Origin: Torulaspora globosa
Lineage: Eukaryota > Ascomycota > Saccharomycetes > Saccharomycetales > Saccharomycetaceae
Assembly: GCF_014133895.1 (NCBI RefSeq)
Contig: NC_050727.1
Coordinates: 496,001-560,000, forward strand
Length of the DNA: 64,000 nt
Direction of reading: 5' to 3'
Position 1 is the stretch's first letter. The number at the start of each line of letters is the position of its first letter. The translations under genes and the position numbers were made by a program. The notes below the pieces were generated by a model, which saw only the letters and a list, made by a program, of their open reading frames with translations, was not told the DNA's origin and did not search any database. Of this stretch, positions 49,227 through 58,593 are shown piece after piece.

Positions 49227-49973
49227 ATGTCACATAAGCTCACAGTCCTTCCGCATCTCATAAAGCATACCCCCAAAGTTCATAACCCTGTTAAAGGACC
49301 GTTTAACGTATACGCATTTGACCTTGACCATACACTGATCGAGCCCACCTCGCCTGGTGCAAGGTTTAGCAGAACTGCTGATGATTGGAGGTTTATGAGG
49401 TTCACACCAGGTAAGACCACCTTAGAGAAGCTTGGTGACATAATCCAAGAAGATCCATCAGCACATATTGTCATATTCTCCAACCAGGGCGGCGTCGTAG
49501 CAGTCCCGCCGTCCTCCAAGAGTTGCACAAAGTATACTACCAAGATTCAATTGATCCTTGATGAGATTTCGAGATCAGAGAATGGACTAAATCTACTGGG
49601 ACGACTATGGATATACGCTTCGCCCAAGAGACCGGCATCATCTGTCTCGGTGAAGAGTAAAGGCAAGATTAAGCAGTCAGTGGTGAGGAAGAATACAAGA
49701 ACCAAGCAGCTCAAGTTACAGAACTTTTATAAACTCGAAACCGAACAGACTGAGGTTGAAGATCAGTTTGTGAAGATGAGGAAACCAGAAATTGGGATGG
49801 CAGAAGAGTTCAAGAAAGATCTATCAGCTTCCTATGAGTCAGCGCCCCAGATAACATGGTGCCATTACTGTGGTGACGCAGCTGGAAGACCCAAGGACTT
49901 TAGCGATTCCGATAAAGAGTTCGCCGAAAAACTGGGTGTACTGTTCAAACTACCAGAAGATGTGTTCATTTGA
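49227..49973 (+). CDS. TPP1: DNA 3'-phosphatase Tpp1
   Basis: 248 aa (238 in S. cerevisiae). This is a HAD-superfamily phosphatase: YAFDLDHTLIEP at about 30-41 gives the nucleophile and acid/base aspartates; IVIFSNQGGV is motif II; and CGDAAGRPKDFSDSDKEFA near the C-terminus is motif IV. The protein corresponds to the phosphatase half of mammalian PNKP and has no kinase domain, as in other yeasts. It removes 3'-phosphates from damaged DNA ends in the nucleus. The start MSHKLTVLPHLIK matches the family. An ATG ten bases upstream opens a six-codon frame overlapping this start. Confidence 0.95.
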   Translation: MSHKLTVLPHLIKHTPKVHNPVKGPFNVYAFDLDHTLIEPTSPGARFSRTADDWRFMRFTPGKTTLEKLGDIIQEDPSAHIVIFSNQGGVVAVPPSSKSCTKYTTKIQLILDEISRSENGLNLLGRLWIYASPKRPASSVSVKSKGKIKQSVVRKNTRTKQLKLQNFYKLETEQTEVEDQFVKMRKPEIGMAEEFKKDLSASYESAPQITWCHYCGDAAGRPKDFSDSDKEFAEKLGVLFKLPEDVFI

Positions 49974-49998
49974 CATTTCATTTTGTCGTATCTCTAGA

Positions 49999-51267
49999 TT
50001 AGTACAAAACACTGGCTTTCTCGTACAGTTGATCGACAACTGTGTCCAGCTGCCCGATAAGTTCCAATGCACAATCATAAGTGGCATCTTGATGAGGTGT
50101 GTCATAAATGTATAGCCAACCATTGCCTTGGTCTAGGACGCCGAAAAATACCTTATCCAATATCATTTGGGAAAGCTTACCTTCAATCTGCTGTGGATCG
50201 AGGCCAATCATGTTAGAGATGTGCGAGACCTCGACACACTCAAATGGCTCGATGATCTTACATAAATTCGATTCCAGTAATGTGTCGTACAATGCATTAA
50301 AGTGAGATCTGATCAGTTCGTCGCCCATTATTTCCTCTTTGTACTGTCTCATGGCCGCATTGAAGTCCAGCAGGGATCTACTGTTGTATGCCTTTGCGAC
50401 TTCCTTCATCGCATCGATTCCACGAGACTGATATGTCTCCTTTGTGTACTTGGCATTCAGTATCGTCTTCACCTCATCTATCAAGTTCAACATGATTTTC
50501 GAAAGAAGCATGTATTTCAAGACAGTACAGGCTTTCTCGTAGGAAGTATGTGTAGACAAATTGTGGAAGTTCTCGAAACTTTCGTAAAAGTACGAAAATG
50601 CCGTCTTATAGTCCTTGTCCTCACAATGTAGTATCCCACTCATCAGGTCCAGCTCTGCAACGGTGGCAGTGGGGCAGTAGATAGAATTTGCTGCAGTTCT
50701 TGCAGCCGTCAGCGAAGCCTTAGCCTTCGCCAGGTTTCTCAGCTTGTGGTAAACTTTGCTATCGAGTAAATGCACATCCACCAAAGAAGGCTTATCGTCG
50801 AGTTTCTTGAACTCCCTCAGCAATTCCTTATTCAGATCCAGCGAGTCCTTGTACTGTTTCTTGAGATAATACAATGTTGCCAGCTTGATAGACAGCGAAT
50901 GTTGCAGAAACACTCTTTTCTCCTTCTTGGCAAAATCAATGCTCTTTTGGCAAACATAAATCTGGTCATCGTAAGAGTCAGGCACCTGTTCAAAATCCTC
51001 GATCAAAGCTTTCAACACCTTTGCAGTCTTAGACTTCGCAAATTGCATCATATAACCCGTGGTGTTTGGAATATACTCGCGCAACTTAGCTTTATCATTC
51101 GTAGTCACGTACAAGTGTCCCAACTCGATCAGGCAGCTTTCGAGTTCGTTTTTACGCTTACTGGAACTTGCATTCTCGGTGTCATTCAACAGCTCCAAAT
51201 AAGCCTTCTCTGCCTCCGCATATTCCTTGTTGTTGACCAATTCCCTTGCTCTCTCTAATTGGGACAT
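49999..51267 (-). CDS. RPN6: 26S proteasome lid subunit Rpn6
   Basis: 422 aa (434 in S. cerevisiae). N-terminal TPR-like helical repeats (SQLERARELVNNKEYAEAEK, then LATLYYLKKQYKDSLDLNKE) lead to a C-terminal PCI domain at about 290-390 with LEVSHISNMIGLDPQQIEGK-like text (here CVEVSHISNMIGLDPQQIEG), LSQMILDKVFFGVLDQG and a terminal helix. Rpn6 clamps the lid onto the 20S core and is essential for assembly. A proteasome-associated control element lies 75-83 bp upstream of the ATG. The stop is 25 bp from the convergent TPP1 stop. Confidence 0.97.
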   Translation of the reverse strand: MSQLERARELVNNKEYAEAEKAYLELLNDTENASSSKRKNELESCLIELGHLYVTTNDKAKLREYIPNTTGYMMQFAKSKTAKVLKALIEDFEQVPDSYDDQIYVCQKSIDFAKKEKRVFLQHSLSIKLATLYYLKKQYKDSLDLNKELLREFKKLDDKPSLVDVHLLDSKVYHKLRNLAKAKASLTAARTAANSIYCPTATVAELDLMSGILHCEDKDYKTAFSYFYESFENFHNLSTHTSYEKACTVLKYMLLSKIMLNLIDEVKTILNAKYTKETYQSRGIDAMKEVAKAYNSRSLLDFNAAMRQYKEEIMGDELIRSHFNALYDTLLESNLCKIIEPFECVEVSHISNMIGLDPQQIEGKLSQMILDKVFFGVLDQGNGWLYIYDTPHQDATYDCALELIGQLDTVVDQLYEKASVLY

Positions 51268-51341
51268 ATTGACGGCAATTTTAAACCTCTTATGGCACCA
51301 ATTGATAGCTACCTGCCCAATTCTGGCCTTTTAAAGGTGGT

Positions 51342-51350
51342 TTTGCCACC
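51342..51350 (-). promoter_or_regulatory. Proteasome-associated control element (PACE) upstream of RPN6
   Basis: On the minus strand the sequence reads GGTGGCAAA, the exact Rpn4 binding site found upstream of most yeast proteasome genes. It is oriented toward RPN6, 75-83 bp upstream of its ATG. It is nested in a larger inverted repeat, AAAGGTGG (51333-51340) and CCACCTTT (51346-51353), with a five-base spacer. The divergent PMT1 shares the interval. Confidence 0.8.
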
Positions 51351-51551
51351 TTTCTTGAGCTTCAGTTCTTATGGAGCATTTCTTCGTCTGAGATGATTTT
51401 CTAGGGCTCGAAGAAATCTTGAAATAAGACGTGTTATGTCGATTAAAAGGCTGTAAACCGGTAAAAGAAGAGCAGAATCGAGGTCTTTTATAACCCATTG
51501 AGCTGAGTCAAGTAGCCTAAAGGCTTTTTTGATTACGGAGTGATCGGGAAA

Positions 51552-54008
51552 ATGCCAGTCGGAGAAGAAAAGCGATCGTTGGGGGTCGAAAACGAGCCTG
51601 TGGTTCCCTTGCAGATCAAACAGGGTCCTGTGAGGCCGTTTGTGGTCTCCGAACCTCCAAAAGAGCTCCATTTTGCTCGTTCATTCCATTCTACGAAAGA
51701 AAGACTGCTAGTCGCTGGATTGGCAATTTTCACTTCTGCTGTAAGGCTGTATAACTTATCGCAGCCTAATGAAGTGGTCTTCGATGAAGTGCATTTTGGC
51801 GGATTTGCGTCCAAGTATATTAAACGGGAGTTCTTTTTTGATGTTCATCCGCCTTTGGCGAAGATGCTGTTTGCCTGGGTAGCAGCCTTTGCGGGGTTTG
51901 ATGGCAGTTTTGAGTTCAAGAATATTGGCGATGTTTACCCAGCATCTGTTCCCTACGTTTTAATGAGATCTTTAGCTGCTGTGGCAGGTTCTGTGACCGT
52001 CCTTCTGCTTTATTTCACTCTGCGTGCATCTGGTGTGAGAATTTGGGTCGCATTAGCCAGCGCCGTTTGTTTCGCAGTAGAAAATTCCTTTGTGACGATT
52101 TCTCGTTATATTCTTTTGGATGCACCATTGATGCTATTCGTCGCAGCATCTGTTTATTGCTTCAAGAAATACGAGCTTTTACCGACAAACAGCCTGCAAT
52201 CTTTCAAATACTTAGTATTGACTGGTGTTGCGTTGGGCCTTTCAGCATCTGCTAAATGGGTCGGCTTTTTCACCATCGGCTGGGTTGGACTGTTGTGTGT
52301 GTGGAGACTATGGTTCTTCCTTGGCGACCTGTCCAAACCGGTTAGCTCCACCATTAAGATCGCCGCGCTCAAAGGTGCCGTCTTACTCGGCATCCCGATG
52401 GTCATATATGTGTTCTTCTTTTATGTTCACTTCCAGACTCTGACGATGGATGCTGATGGTGCAGGTTTTTTCTCATCAGAGTTCAGGACTACGTTGGAAG
52501 GCAATAAAATACCTGGCAATGTGCTTGCAGAAGTTGGCATTGGCTCGACAGTAACTATTCGTCATGTGGGCACCATGGGTGGTTATTTGCACTCTCATGA
52601 TCACCAATACCCTGCAGGCTCTCAACAGCAACAAATTACGCTGTATCCTCATTTGGATGGTAACAATGAGTGGATCATCTCGTTGTACAATGAGACTGAG
52701 CCATTGACTTCATTCCAAAATTTAACTGATGGTACCAAGGTTAGACTCCAACACTCCATCACGAAGCGTAGATTGCACTCCCATGATCACAAACCACCTG
52801 TTTCGGAAAACAGCGATTGGCAGAAAGAAGTGTCCTGTTACGGTTTTGATGGTTTTGAAGGAGATGCAAACGATGATTGGATCATTGAAATTGATGAAAA
52901 TCTATCTACGCCTGGACCAGCCAGAGAACATGTAAGGGCTCTAGAGACGAAGTTCAGATTGAAGCATGCTATGTCCGGTTGCTACTTGTTCTCTCACGAG
53001 GTAAAGCTCCCTAAATGGGGCTATGAGCAACAGGAGGTTACCTGTGCTCACTCAGGTAGACCAGATCTCTTAGTTTGGGTCGTGGAAGGTAATACAAACG
53101 AGTTTTTACCTGAGAACGCAGAGCGTATCTCTTATAAACCATCGTCCTTCTTCCAAAAGCTTATGGAGTCGCATGAAAAAATGTGGAAAATCAACAAGAA
53201 CCTAGTGGAATCGCATGTTTACGAATCTTTACCTTCAAGCTGGCCATTCCTGCTGCGTGGTATTGGCTACTGGTCGTCGAAATATAGACACGTTTATTTG
53301 CTAGGAAACGCTATTTTGTGGTGGTCCGTATCATCGTTCATTGGAATTTTCGCTATGATCATCATGTTCGAACTCGGTTCCTGGCAGGTTGGAAAGCCAA
53401 TTCTACAAGATGCCGACGTTGTAAACTTTCACATTCAGGTGACCCAATATCTACTGGGATTCATAATTCATATCGCGCCTTCGTTTTTGATGAAGCGTCA
53501 AATGTTTTTGCACCATTATTTACCAGCTTATTACTTCGGTATCTTGGCTTTTGGTCATGCTTTGGACATTTTTGTTAACTACATCTTCAGAAATAGGAAA
53601 GCAATCGGCTACGCTTTGGTCTTTGGTTTCACAGCCTCGACGGTTTATTTCTTCAATTTTTACAGTCCTTTGGCATATGGATCTTTGTGGACTAAAGATC
53701 TTTGCAAGAAGTCTCAATGGCTATCTGGATGGGATTACACATGCGATACCTACTTAGACTCCTATGACGAATATGACAAAATCGATTTCTCATCGAGCTC
53801 TGCAGCACCTGCGGTCACCCCATATGCCGATATTGATACTCCAGTAGAGGATGAAAATCATGAGGAGATCGACAGCTTTGAGGCTATAATGAACAAACCA
53901 GGCGATAAGAAGTTTTTGGATCAAAACGGGAATCCGTTGCAACCTGAAGAGGTGGAAAGAATCTTGAAAGAAGGAGGCGGCAAAATCCAGAAAGTTGAAG
54001 ACAATTAA
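51552..54008 (+). CDS. PMT1: Protein O-mannosyltransferase Pmt1
   Basis: 818 aa (817 in S. cerevisiae). N-terminal membrane part with the catalytic loop-1 motif VVFDEVHFGGFASKYI (Asp-Glu) and DVHPPLAKMLFAWVA. About nine to eleven membrane spans flank a lumenal block of three MIR repeats (about 330-530: GGYLHSHDHQYPAGSQQQQ, RLHSHDHKPPVSENSDWQ, GCYLFSHEVKLPKWGYEQQ). The enzyme moves mannose from dolichyl-phosphate mannose to Ser/Thr in the ER lumen, as a heterodimer with Pmt2. The frame continues upstream to a GTG; the first ATG is 51552. PMT5, which follows PMT1 in S. cerevisiae, is not present in the interval to SRP14. Confidence 0.96.
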   Translation: MPVGEEKRSLGVENEPVVPLQIKQGPVRPFVVSEPPKELHFARSFHSTKERLLVAGLAIFTSAVRLYNLSQPNEVVFDEVHFGGFASKYIKREFFFDVHPPLAKMLFAWVAAFAGFDGSFEFKNIGDVYPASVPYVLMRSLAAVAGSVTVLLLYFTLRASGVRIWVALASAVCFAVENSFVTISRYILLDAPLMLFVAASVYCFKKYELLPTNSLQSFKYLVLTGVALGLSASAKWVGFFTIGWVGLLCVWRLWFFLGDLSKPVSSTIKIAALKGAVLLGIPMVIYVFFFYVHFQTLTMDADGAGFFSSEFRTTLEGNKIPGNVLAEVGIGSTVTIRHVGTMGGYLHSHDHQYPAGSQQQQITLYPHLDGNNEWIISLYNETEPLTSFQNLTDGTKVRLQHSITKRRLHSHDHKPPVSENSDWQKEVSCYGFDGFEGDANDDWIIEIDENLSTPGPAREHVRALETKFRLKHAMSGCYLFSHEVKLPKWGYEQQEVTCAHSGRPDLLVWVVEGNTNEFLPENAERISYKPSSFFQKLMESHEKMWKINKNLVESHVYESLPSSWPFLLRGIGYWSSKYRHVYLLGNAILWWSVSSFIGIFAMIIMFELGSWQVGKPILQDADVVNFHIQVTQYLLGFIIHIAPSFLMKRQMFLHHYLPAYYFGILAFGHALDIFVNYIFRNRKAIGYALVFGFTASTVYFFNFYSPLAYGSLWTKDLCKKSQWLSGWDYTCDTYLDSYDEYDKIDFSSSSAAPAVTPYADIDTPVEDENHEEIDSFEAIMNKPGDKKFLDQNGNPLQPEEVERILKEGGGKIQKVEDN

Positions 54009-54424
54009 GGCTAATAACGCTCATGTGAGACTCGATACAGCTTCAGTTCTAAATAGATACATCTAAATCAAATTGATCGGCCGACGCCTATACTCAAGCG
54101 GATCCACCTATTGTCAATCCCTTGACATTCCTCTCACCTCAGATCCCAATATTTGCATTCGTTAAAAGGATTAGCATGCCGGAATGGATAAGTAGTACAT
54201 TACCGGCACGACTGATCATTGCTTCAATATAATCCTATGACCCACCTGCTGTCCAAAGAACTAGAGGTTCCCTCAGTAGGATATTCGCAATCTTATATTA
54301 TTGTTAGTAGGGCCTGAACACTAGAGAGCCTTCCTGCTCAATAAACAGCAACATTTTATGATAAGGTCTTAAAATTGTGCTCTTTCAGTACAATGATAAT
54401 CGGGAGGGTATCCATAGGGACCTC
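54009..54424. other. PMT1-YMR155W convergent intergenic region
   Basis: 416 bp between two 3' ends. No recognisable PMT5 remnant, RNA gene or repeat was seen. Confidence 0.45.
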
Positions 54425-56302
54425 TTAAATCGACGCAGTGTCGGTACTTACGCTCAATTCTCCGTCCACCAAACGTCTCTTGTTCCTTCGATTATGAGTA
54501 ACAGCAATGATCAGTAGAGCAAGTACCATAGCAAATAAGGAACTCATTGCAGTGGTATGGAAAGCATATCTGTAACACAACGTACCCTTGTCACAGTAGA
54601 ATTGATCAGGCAGTGTGTTCCTGCTCAGATCAGCTCCTAATATGGAGCAAAACACCTTCACGGTTATCAACCCTCCGCTAGTAATCAATCCCCAAATTGA
54701 GCTGAAATTATCCGTGCCGAAAGAGTCTGCTATTATAGGCGGAAATGTTCCAAACAGTATCCCAAAAGCAAATCCGAAGATGGCAGAGCAGTGTGATACG
54801 TTGCTGATGTTTTTGGGAACGGATGACACAACATAATCCGGCAGGTCCGATGAGCGGCCCAACATTCGGCTAGATGCCCAGGACATCAGTGCCGCTGCCA
54901 TTACGACGTTCCATAGCCTTTGAGCCTTCAATTTCTTGATCAGTATGTCAGAGACAGGTCCAGAGGAAAGTCTTCCCAAAAAAGATAAGACGGATATTAT
55001 TGAGACTTGCAGTGACTGTATCTCCTCGGCATTCAGCCTTCCTTCGCTTGAGGGGGTCGAGGCTATTTGAGTTCGTACAATGAATCCAACGGAATAAATA
55101 TACATTTGCCCTATTCCTTGCAAAGTCGCCAGCACAATGAGGTAAGCGATAAAGCGTGGCTTCTTGATAGTTTGGGCAACGTGGTTGTTGGCCCAGAATC
55201 CAAATCTTTTACCCTTTGGGAGAAATTCGACCGCTTCATCATCCTTCGATTGGAAACCGTGGTTCCCAATAGTAGACAGGATTGGCTCGGAAAGGTCGTC
55301 ACGAACAAAAGTATCGTGCTTTCCCATAGGAAAGCTCTCACGCCTCTTACTTTGCGGATGAATACTGGTCGAAGAGTACATAGGTCCTGGAGCCTTTGCA
55401 GCGGGGGCTTCAGAACTGGGAACATCGCATTCGCGAACTTTTCCCCAGCCCCAGAAAGAAAGTGATCCAGTCAATTCCTTTGACCATATGAAGGATGGTG
55501 AGCGTATTCCTGAAACCATCGAATGAAACGACGACGCCAAAGACGAACTCGAGCTGTTGGACACGACGCTTTGCCGGTGGTGTGCTGACGAACCAATCTC
55601 AGCATTTTTTTGAGCACCTTGGATGTCGATAGGCCTAGTAATCTGCGCTGCGGAACCCAGCGAGCCGCACGTCCCCACTATATGATTGCTATTCTTTCTC
55701 TTCGACTTCTTATGACTAGGATTAACCAGGATTCGCAGTGTCAAACACCCTACAAATATCATCCCAGAACATACAAAAGTTAGAAACTTGAACACCTTGT
55801 CGATATCATCACCAAACATCTTAGTGCAGAAAAACGAAAGTAACATTCCGGAAAGAGCGTAGAGTGCCACAGGAAAGGCTCCGGCCGTGCCTCTGTGGTG
55901 TGGGAAGTTTGTAGTGCAACATTTGACAGCAGCATAAAACCCTGACACCGATCCAAATCCTACCAGAGCCAACCCAAGGCATATGAGTGCCAGACTAGAC
56001 AACTCATGGATGTAGCAGTAGTCTAAAATAGAATACGCTGTAAATGTTGCGATAGTCCCGATGAAACAGGAAGCCATAACACTACGGTCAATTACCACAC
56101 CAGCCAGAAACCCTAATAAAGCGCTCCCAACATTGAGAGATAGCGATAGCATACTAAGCCTGGAGATGGGAAGCTGACATCTACTCAGGAGCTGAGGGCC
56201 ATAAAATGAAAACATATAGGGCGTTCCAGCGCCCAACGCAACAATGTTGCTTCCAACAAAGCACCATGCCAGTGCGGCACGTTTTGAAGCTTTCGACTCC
56301 AT
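54425..56302 (-). CDS. Major facilitator (nodulin-like) membrane protein, YMR155W family
   Basis: 625 aa (547 in S. cerevisiae YMR155W). About twelve membrane spans are visible, six before and six after a long Ser-rich cytosolic loop of roughly 180 residues (about 200-380); that loop accounts for most of the extra length. The N-terminal half reads CFVGSNIVALGAGTPYMFSF, typical of nodulin-like/MCH-type MFS proteins; the C-terminal half has FLGRLSSGPVSDILIKK, the MFS loop 8-9 signature. The substrate is unknown; S. cerevisiae YMR155W is uncharacterised. The gene is recognised by fold and position (between TPP1/PMT1 and RIM13). ATG at 56302-56300. Confidence 0.88.
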   Translation of the reverse strand: MESKASKRAALAWCFVGSNIVALGAGTPYMFSFYGPQLLSRCQLPISRLSMLSLSLNVGSALLGFLAGVVIDRSVMASCFIGTIATFTAYSILDYCYIHELSSLALICLGLALVGFGSVSGFYAAVKCCTTNFPHHRGTAGAFPVALYALSGMLLSFFCTKMFGDDIDKVFKFLTFVCSGMIFVGCLTLRILVNPSHKKSKRKNSNHIVGTCGSLGSAAQITRPIDIQGAQKNAEIGSSAHHRQSVVSNSSSSSLASSFHSMVSGIRSPSFIWSKELTGSLSFWGWGKVRECDVPSSEAPAAKAPGPMYSSTSIHPQSKRRESFPMGKHDTFVRDDLSEPILSTIGNHGFQSKDDEAVEFLPKGKRFGFWANNHVAQTIKKPRFIAYLIVLATLQGIGQMYIYSVGFIVRTQIASTPSSEGRLNAEEIQSLQVSIISVLSFLGRLSSGPVSDILIKKLKAQRLWNVVMAAALMSWASSRMLGRSSDLPDYVVSSVPKNISNVSHCSAIFGFAFGILFGTFPPIIADSFGTDNFSSIWGLITSGGLITVKVFCSILGADLSRNTLPDQFYCDKGTLCYRYAFHTTAMSSLFAMVLALLIIAVTHNRRNKRRLVDGELSVSTDTASI

Positions 56303-56701
56303 CCATTCACTATCAACCCGGCGAGACGCTAAGACACAAAACGATTGAAACTAATCGCTAATGTTTAAGGGTATTTTGTTCTTATCAACCGGCTGCTAGC
56401 TCACGCTTTGGCCCGTCGTGTATCCAGGTCTAAAACGACAACAAGTATGAAAAGTCCCGCGATTGGACCAGAAGCAAATTCAGGCGACTAGATAGATCAA
56501 ACAGGCCTCCAACAGGATCCAATGGCTTTTATATCTGTTAATCTTGGCATCAATGATAGTTATCTGTTTCCACGGCCATAAGCTTCCTTATAGTGTAGGT
56601 AACTGGGACTGAAAAATTTCATCATAGTGAACCGATGAGAGTGGTTTAAAGGACCAGAATTGACCGTTGACGGGTCTTCTGTGGCTTTTTAGCGGGCTGC
56701 A
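56303..56701. other. YMR155W-SRP14 divergent promoter region
   Basis: 399-bp shared upstream region. No specific regulatory site, RNA gene or credible small ORF was recognised. Confidence 0.4.
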
Positions 56702-57106
56702 ATGGTTAACGAGGGCTGTCTGAATAATGAGGATTTTTTAGCCAAGGTTCCTGAGTTTTTCAACAATGACGACGAGCTGGTAGTGCATCTTACTACTAAA
56801 AGACTGGTAGTTCGAGACCCCGTTGACGGAAATGCCGAGTTTGATAGTGCCAAACAGCCACAATTCGATGTCTCAAAGAAAGCACAAAGCTTGAAGGTTG
56901 CTGAAAGCTCCAGTGAGATGTACCCGGTCCTAATAAGGATGCGATACGGCAAACGAAAATGCTCTACCACCGTAACGGCTGATGCATTGGATAAGTTCTG
57001 GCAGGACTATTCCTCGGTGGTAAAGAGTTCCATGAAAGGCCTGGTGAAGAAGAAGAAAAAAAAGACCAAGGGCTCTGGCGTGAAGAGTAAAAGACAAAGA
57101 AAATAA
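56702..57106 (+). CDS. SRP14: Signal recognition particle subunit Srp14
   Basis: 134 aa (146 in S. cerevisiae). It starts MVNEGCLNNEDFLAKVPEFF and continues HLTTKRLVVRDPVDGNAEFD, both matching the family, then YPVLIRMRYGKRKCSTTV and LDKFWQDYSSVVKSSMKGL from the SRP9/14 fold. The C-terminal 22 residues are almost all Lys, Arg, Gly and Ser, the basic tail that contacts the SRP RNA Alu domain. It acts in elongation arrest during co-translational targeting to the ER. In S. cerevisiae this is YDL092W. Convergent with UBX3 (52-bp gap). Confidence 0.95.
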   Translation: MVNEGCLNNEDFLAKVPEFFNNDDELVVHLTTKRLVVRDPVDGNAEFDSAKQPQFDVSKKAQSLKVAESSSEMYPVLIRMRYGKRKCSTTVTADALDKFWQDYSSVVKSSMKGLVKKKKKKTKGSGVKSKRQRK

Positions 57107-57158
57107 GCAGACGTCCCCCTGTTTAGAATCATATGTATTCGCCTTTCGGGCTCTTAAA

Positions 57159-58469
57159 TCAATCTAACGTTTCCATGACGATATTGCCCGAAGGATAAAG
57201 GCCAGGAACATCTCGGATGGTGGCCGCTGGATCGAGTTCGGTCCTGGGTACCGGCGTGGTCAGGACAAATTTGAAGTCGTGGTTGTAACCTGCCGGAGGT
57301 TCGTTGCCGGAGAACGTCTCCGATGAATCTAGGAGGCCCTTTGTGTAGAGCTCGACATAAGCGTAAATTTCCTCTACGGTCAGTGAAGCATCAAACTTAC
57401 GTATGATCCTCCTGCCATCACCTTCAATTCGTATAGCCACACGACAACTGTCAGCAGTATTGGGAGGCTCGGGATGAAGCCGCGTCTTTCTCCACAGAAG
57501 CCATTGCTTTCTTTGTCTTTCCCTGTGCTGCTCCTCCGCCTCTCTGGTCCTTTCGGCTTCTTGCTCTCGTTGGCGCTGTTGATCTGCTCTCAGGGACTCC
57601 TCAAACCTGCTATCCTGTTGCTCTCTGATGATTCTTTGTAAAGCAATGTTCTGCCTTTGTTGCCTTATTTGAATCAGTCGAGAGTAGCCCTTGGAAACGA
57701 TGTTCTCGAGATAATCGGGATCATATCTGCGGACATCTCCCTCCATCCTACCGATGACTTCGATCCTCTTCTCTGCTTTCAAGCACAGAACGCCCAAAAA
57801 TGGGAATTGCCTAACTTTCAATGCATTGGCCACCTGAAGGCCCTCTGACGTTGTTACATCGCTGAACCACAGCATTATTTGATATTTTCTAATCATTGTG
57901 GTAAACTTTTCAGAACAAAGAATCTTATTCACGTAGTCCATACAATTATCCAAAAGTGGGTCGTGTAAATATATGATTGCGAATTTGCATTGCTCAGAAC
58001 AAGTAGCAAGTAACTCCGTGTAGCTACCTTGAACAATGTCCTGGCTTAGGCTTCCACTTTCCAGATTGTACAATGATCCAAAGCTATACGCCATTCTGTC
58101 TTCTGACTCGATAACAAGCGTCCGTTGAGATTCGTTGTTCAAGCTTTCCAACAAGTTATTCAGCCGACTTTTTGGGTCCAAGAATCTCCTTTGCTTCTTC
58201 CTGTAGTATCCATTTATGGCGCATAACGGTGATAATATGGATAGCATCAATATTATCAGGCTGATAATATGGTAAAGAAACACAAATGGAATCTGTAGCA
58301 AGAGGCTGAGGAATCTCTTCCTAGAAAGCAACCTTTGGGGTTCGTTGGTTTGCGAGGCCTGCTCATCGTTGCCATTCTCGCCCGACAACTGTTCTTCTGG
58401 AAATGATCCTGGTATTGGTGTAAATGGAACTTCACCGCCATGCAGCACTCGTCTTATCAGATCCATCAT
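57159..58469 (-). CDS. UBX3: UBX-domain Cdc48 cofactor Ubx3
   Basis: 436 aa from the first in-frame ATG at 58469 (455 in S. cerevisiae); the next codon is also ATG, and either may be used. An N-terminal membrane segment at about 52-76 (LLLQIPFVFLYHIISLIILM) is followed by a UAS thioredoxin-like domain (about 130-265, FAIIYLHDPLLDN, FPFLGVLCLKAEKRI), a charged coiled coil (RIIREQQDSRFEESLRADQQ), and a C-terminal UBX domain (VAIRIEGDGRRIIRKFDASL). Ubx3 recruits the AAA ATPase Cdc48 to membranes and is linked to clathrin-mediated endocytosis in S. cerevisiae. The architecture is that of FAF2/UBXD8. Confidence 0.93.
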   Translation of the reverse strand: MMDLIRRVLHGGEVPFTPIPGSFPEEQLSGENGNDEQASQTNEPQRLLSRKRFLSLLLQIPFVFLYHIISLIILMLSILSPLCAINGYYRKKQRRFLDPKSRLNNLLESLNNESQRTLVIESEDRMAYSFGSLYNLESGSLSQDIVQGSYTELLATCSEQCKFAIIYLHDPLLDNCMDYVNKILCSEKFTTMIRKYQIMLWFSDVTTSEGLQVANALKVRQFPFLGVLCLKAEKRIEVIGRMEGDVRRYDPDYLENIVSKGYSRLIQIRQQRQNIALQRIIREQQDSRFEESLRADQQRQREQEAERTREAEEQHRERQRKQWLLWRKTRLHPEPPNTADSCRVAIRIEGDGRRIIRKFDASLTVEEIYAYVELYTKGLLDSSETFSGNEPPAGYNHDFKFVLTTPVPRTELDPAATIRDVPGLYPSGNIVMETLD

Positions 58470-58593
58470 AGGCGGCCTGGGGCTTTTCACTGTTGAGCAA
58501 AGCTTGTAAATGACTAGGCGTCAGTAAAAATCAGTGAACTCTTAAACCTTGATACCTATAAAAATAAAAAAAGTCGTTAAATAGATATGTGAG

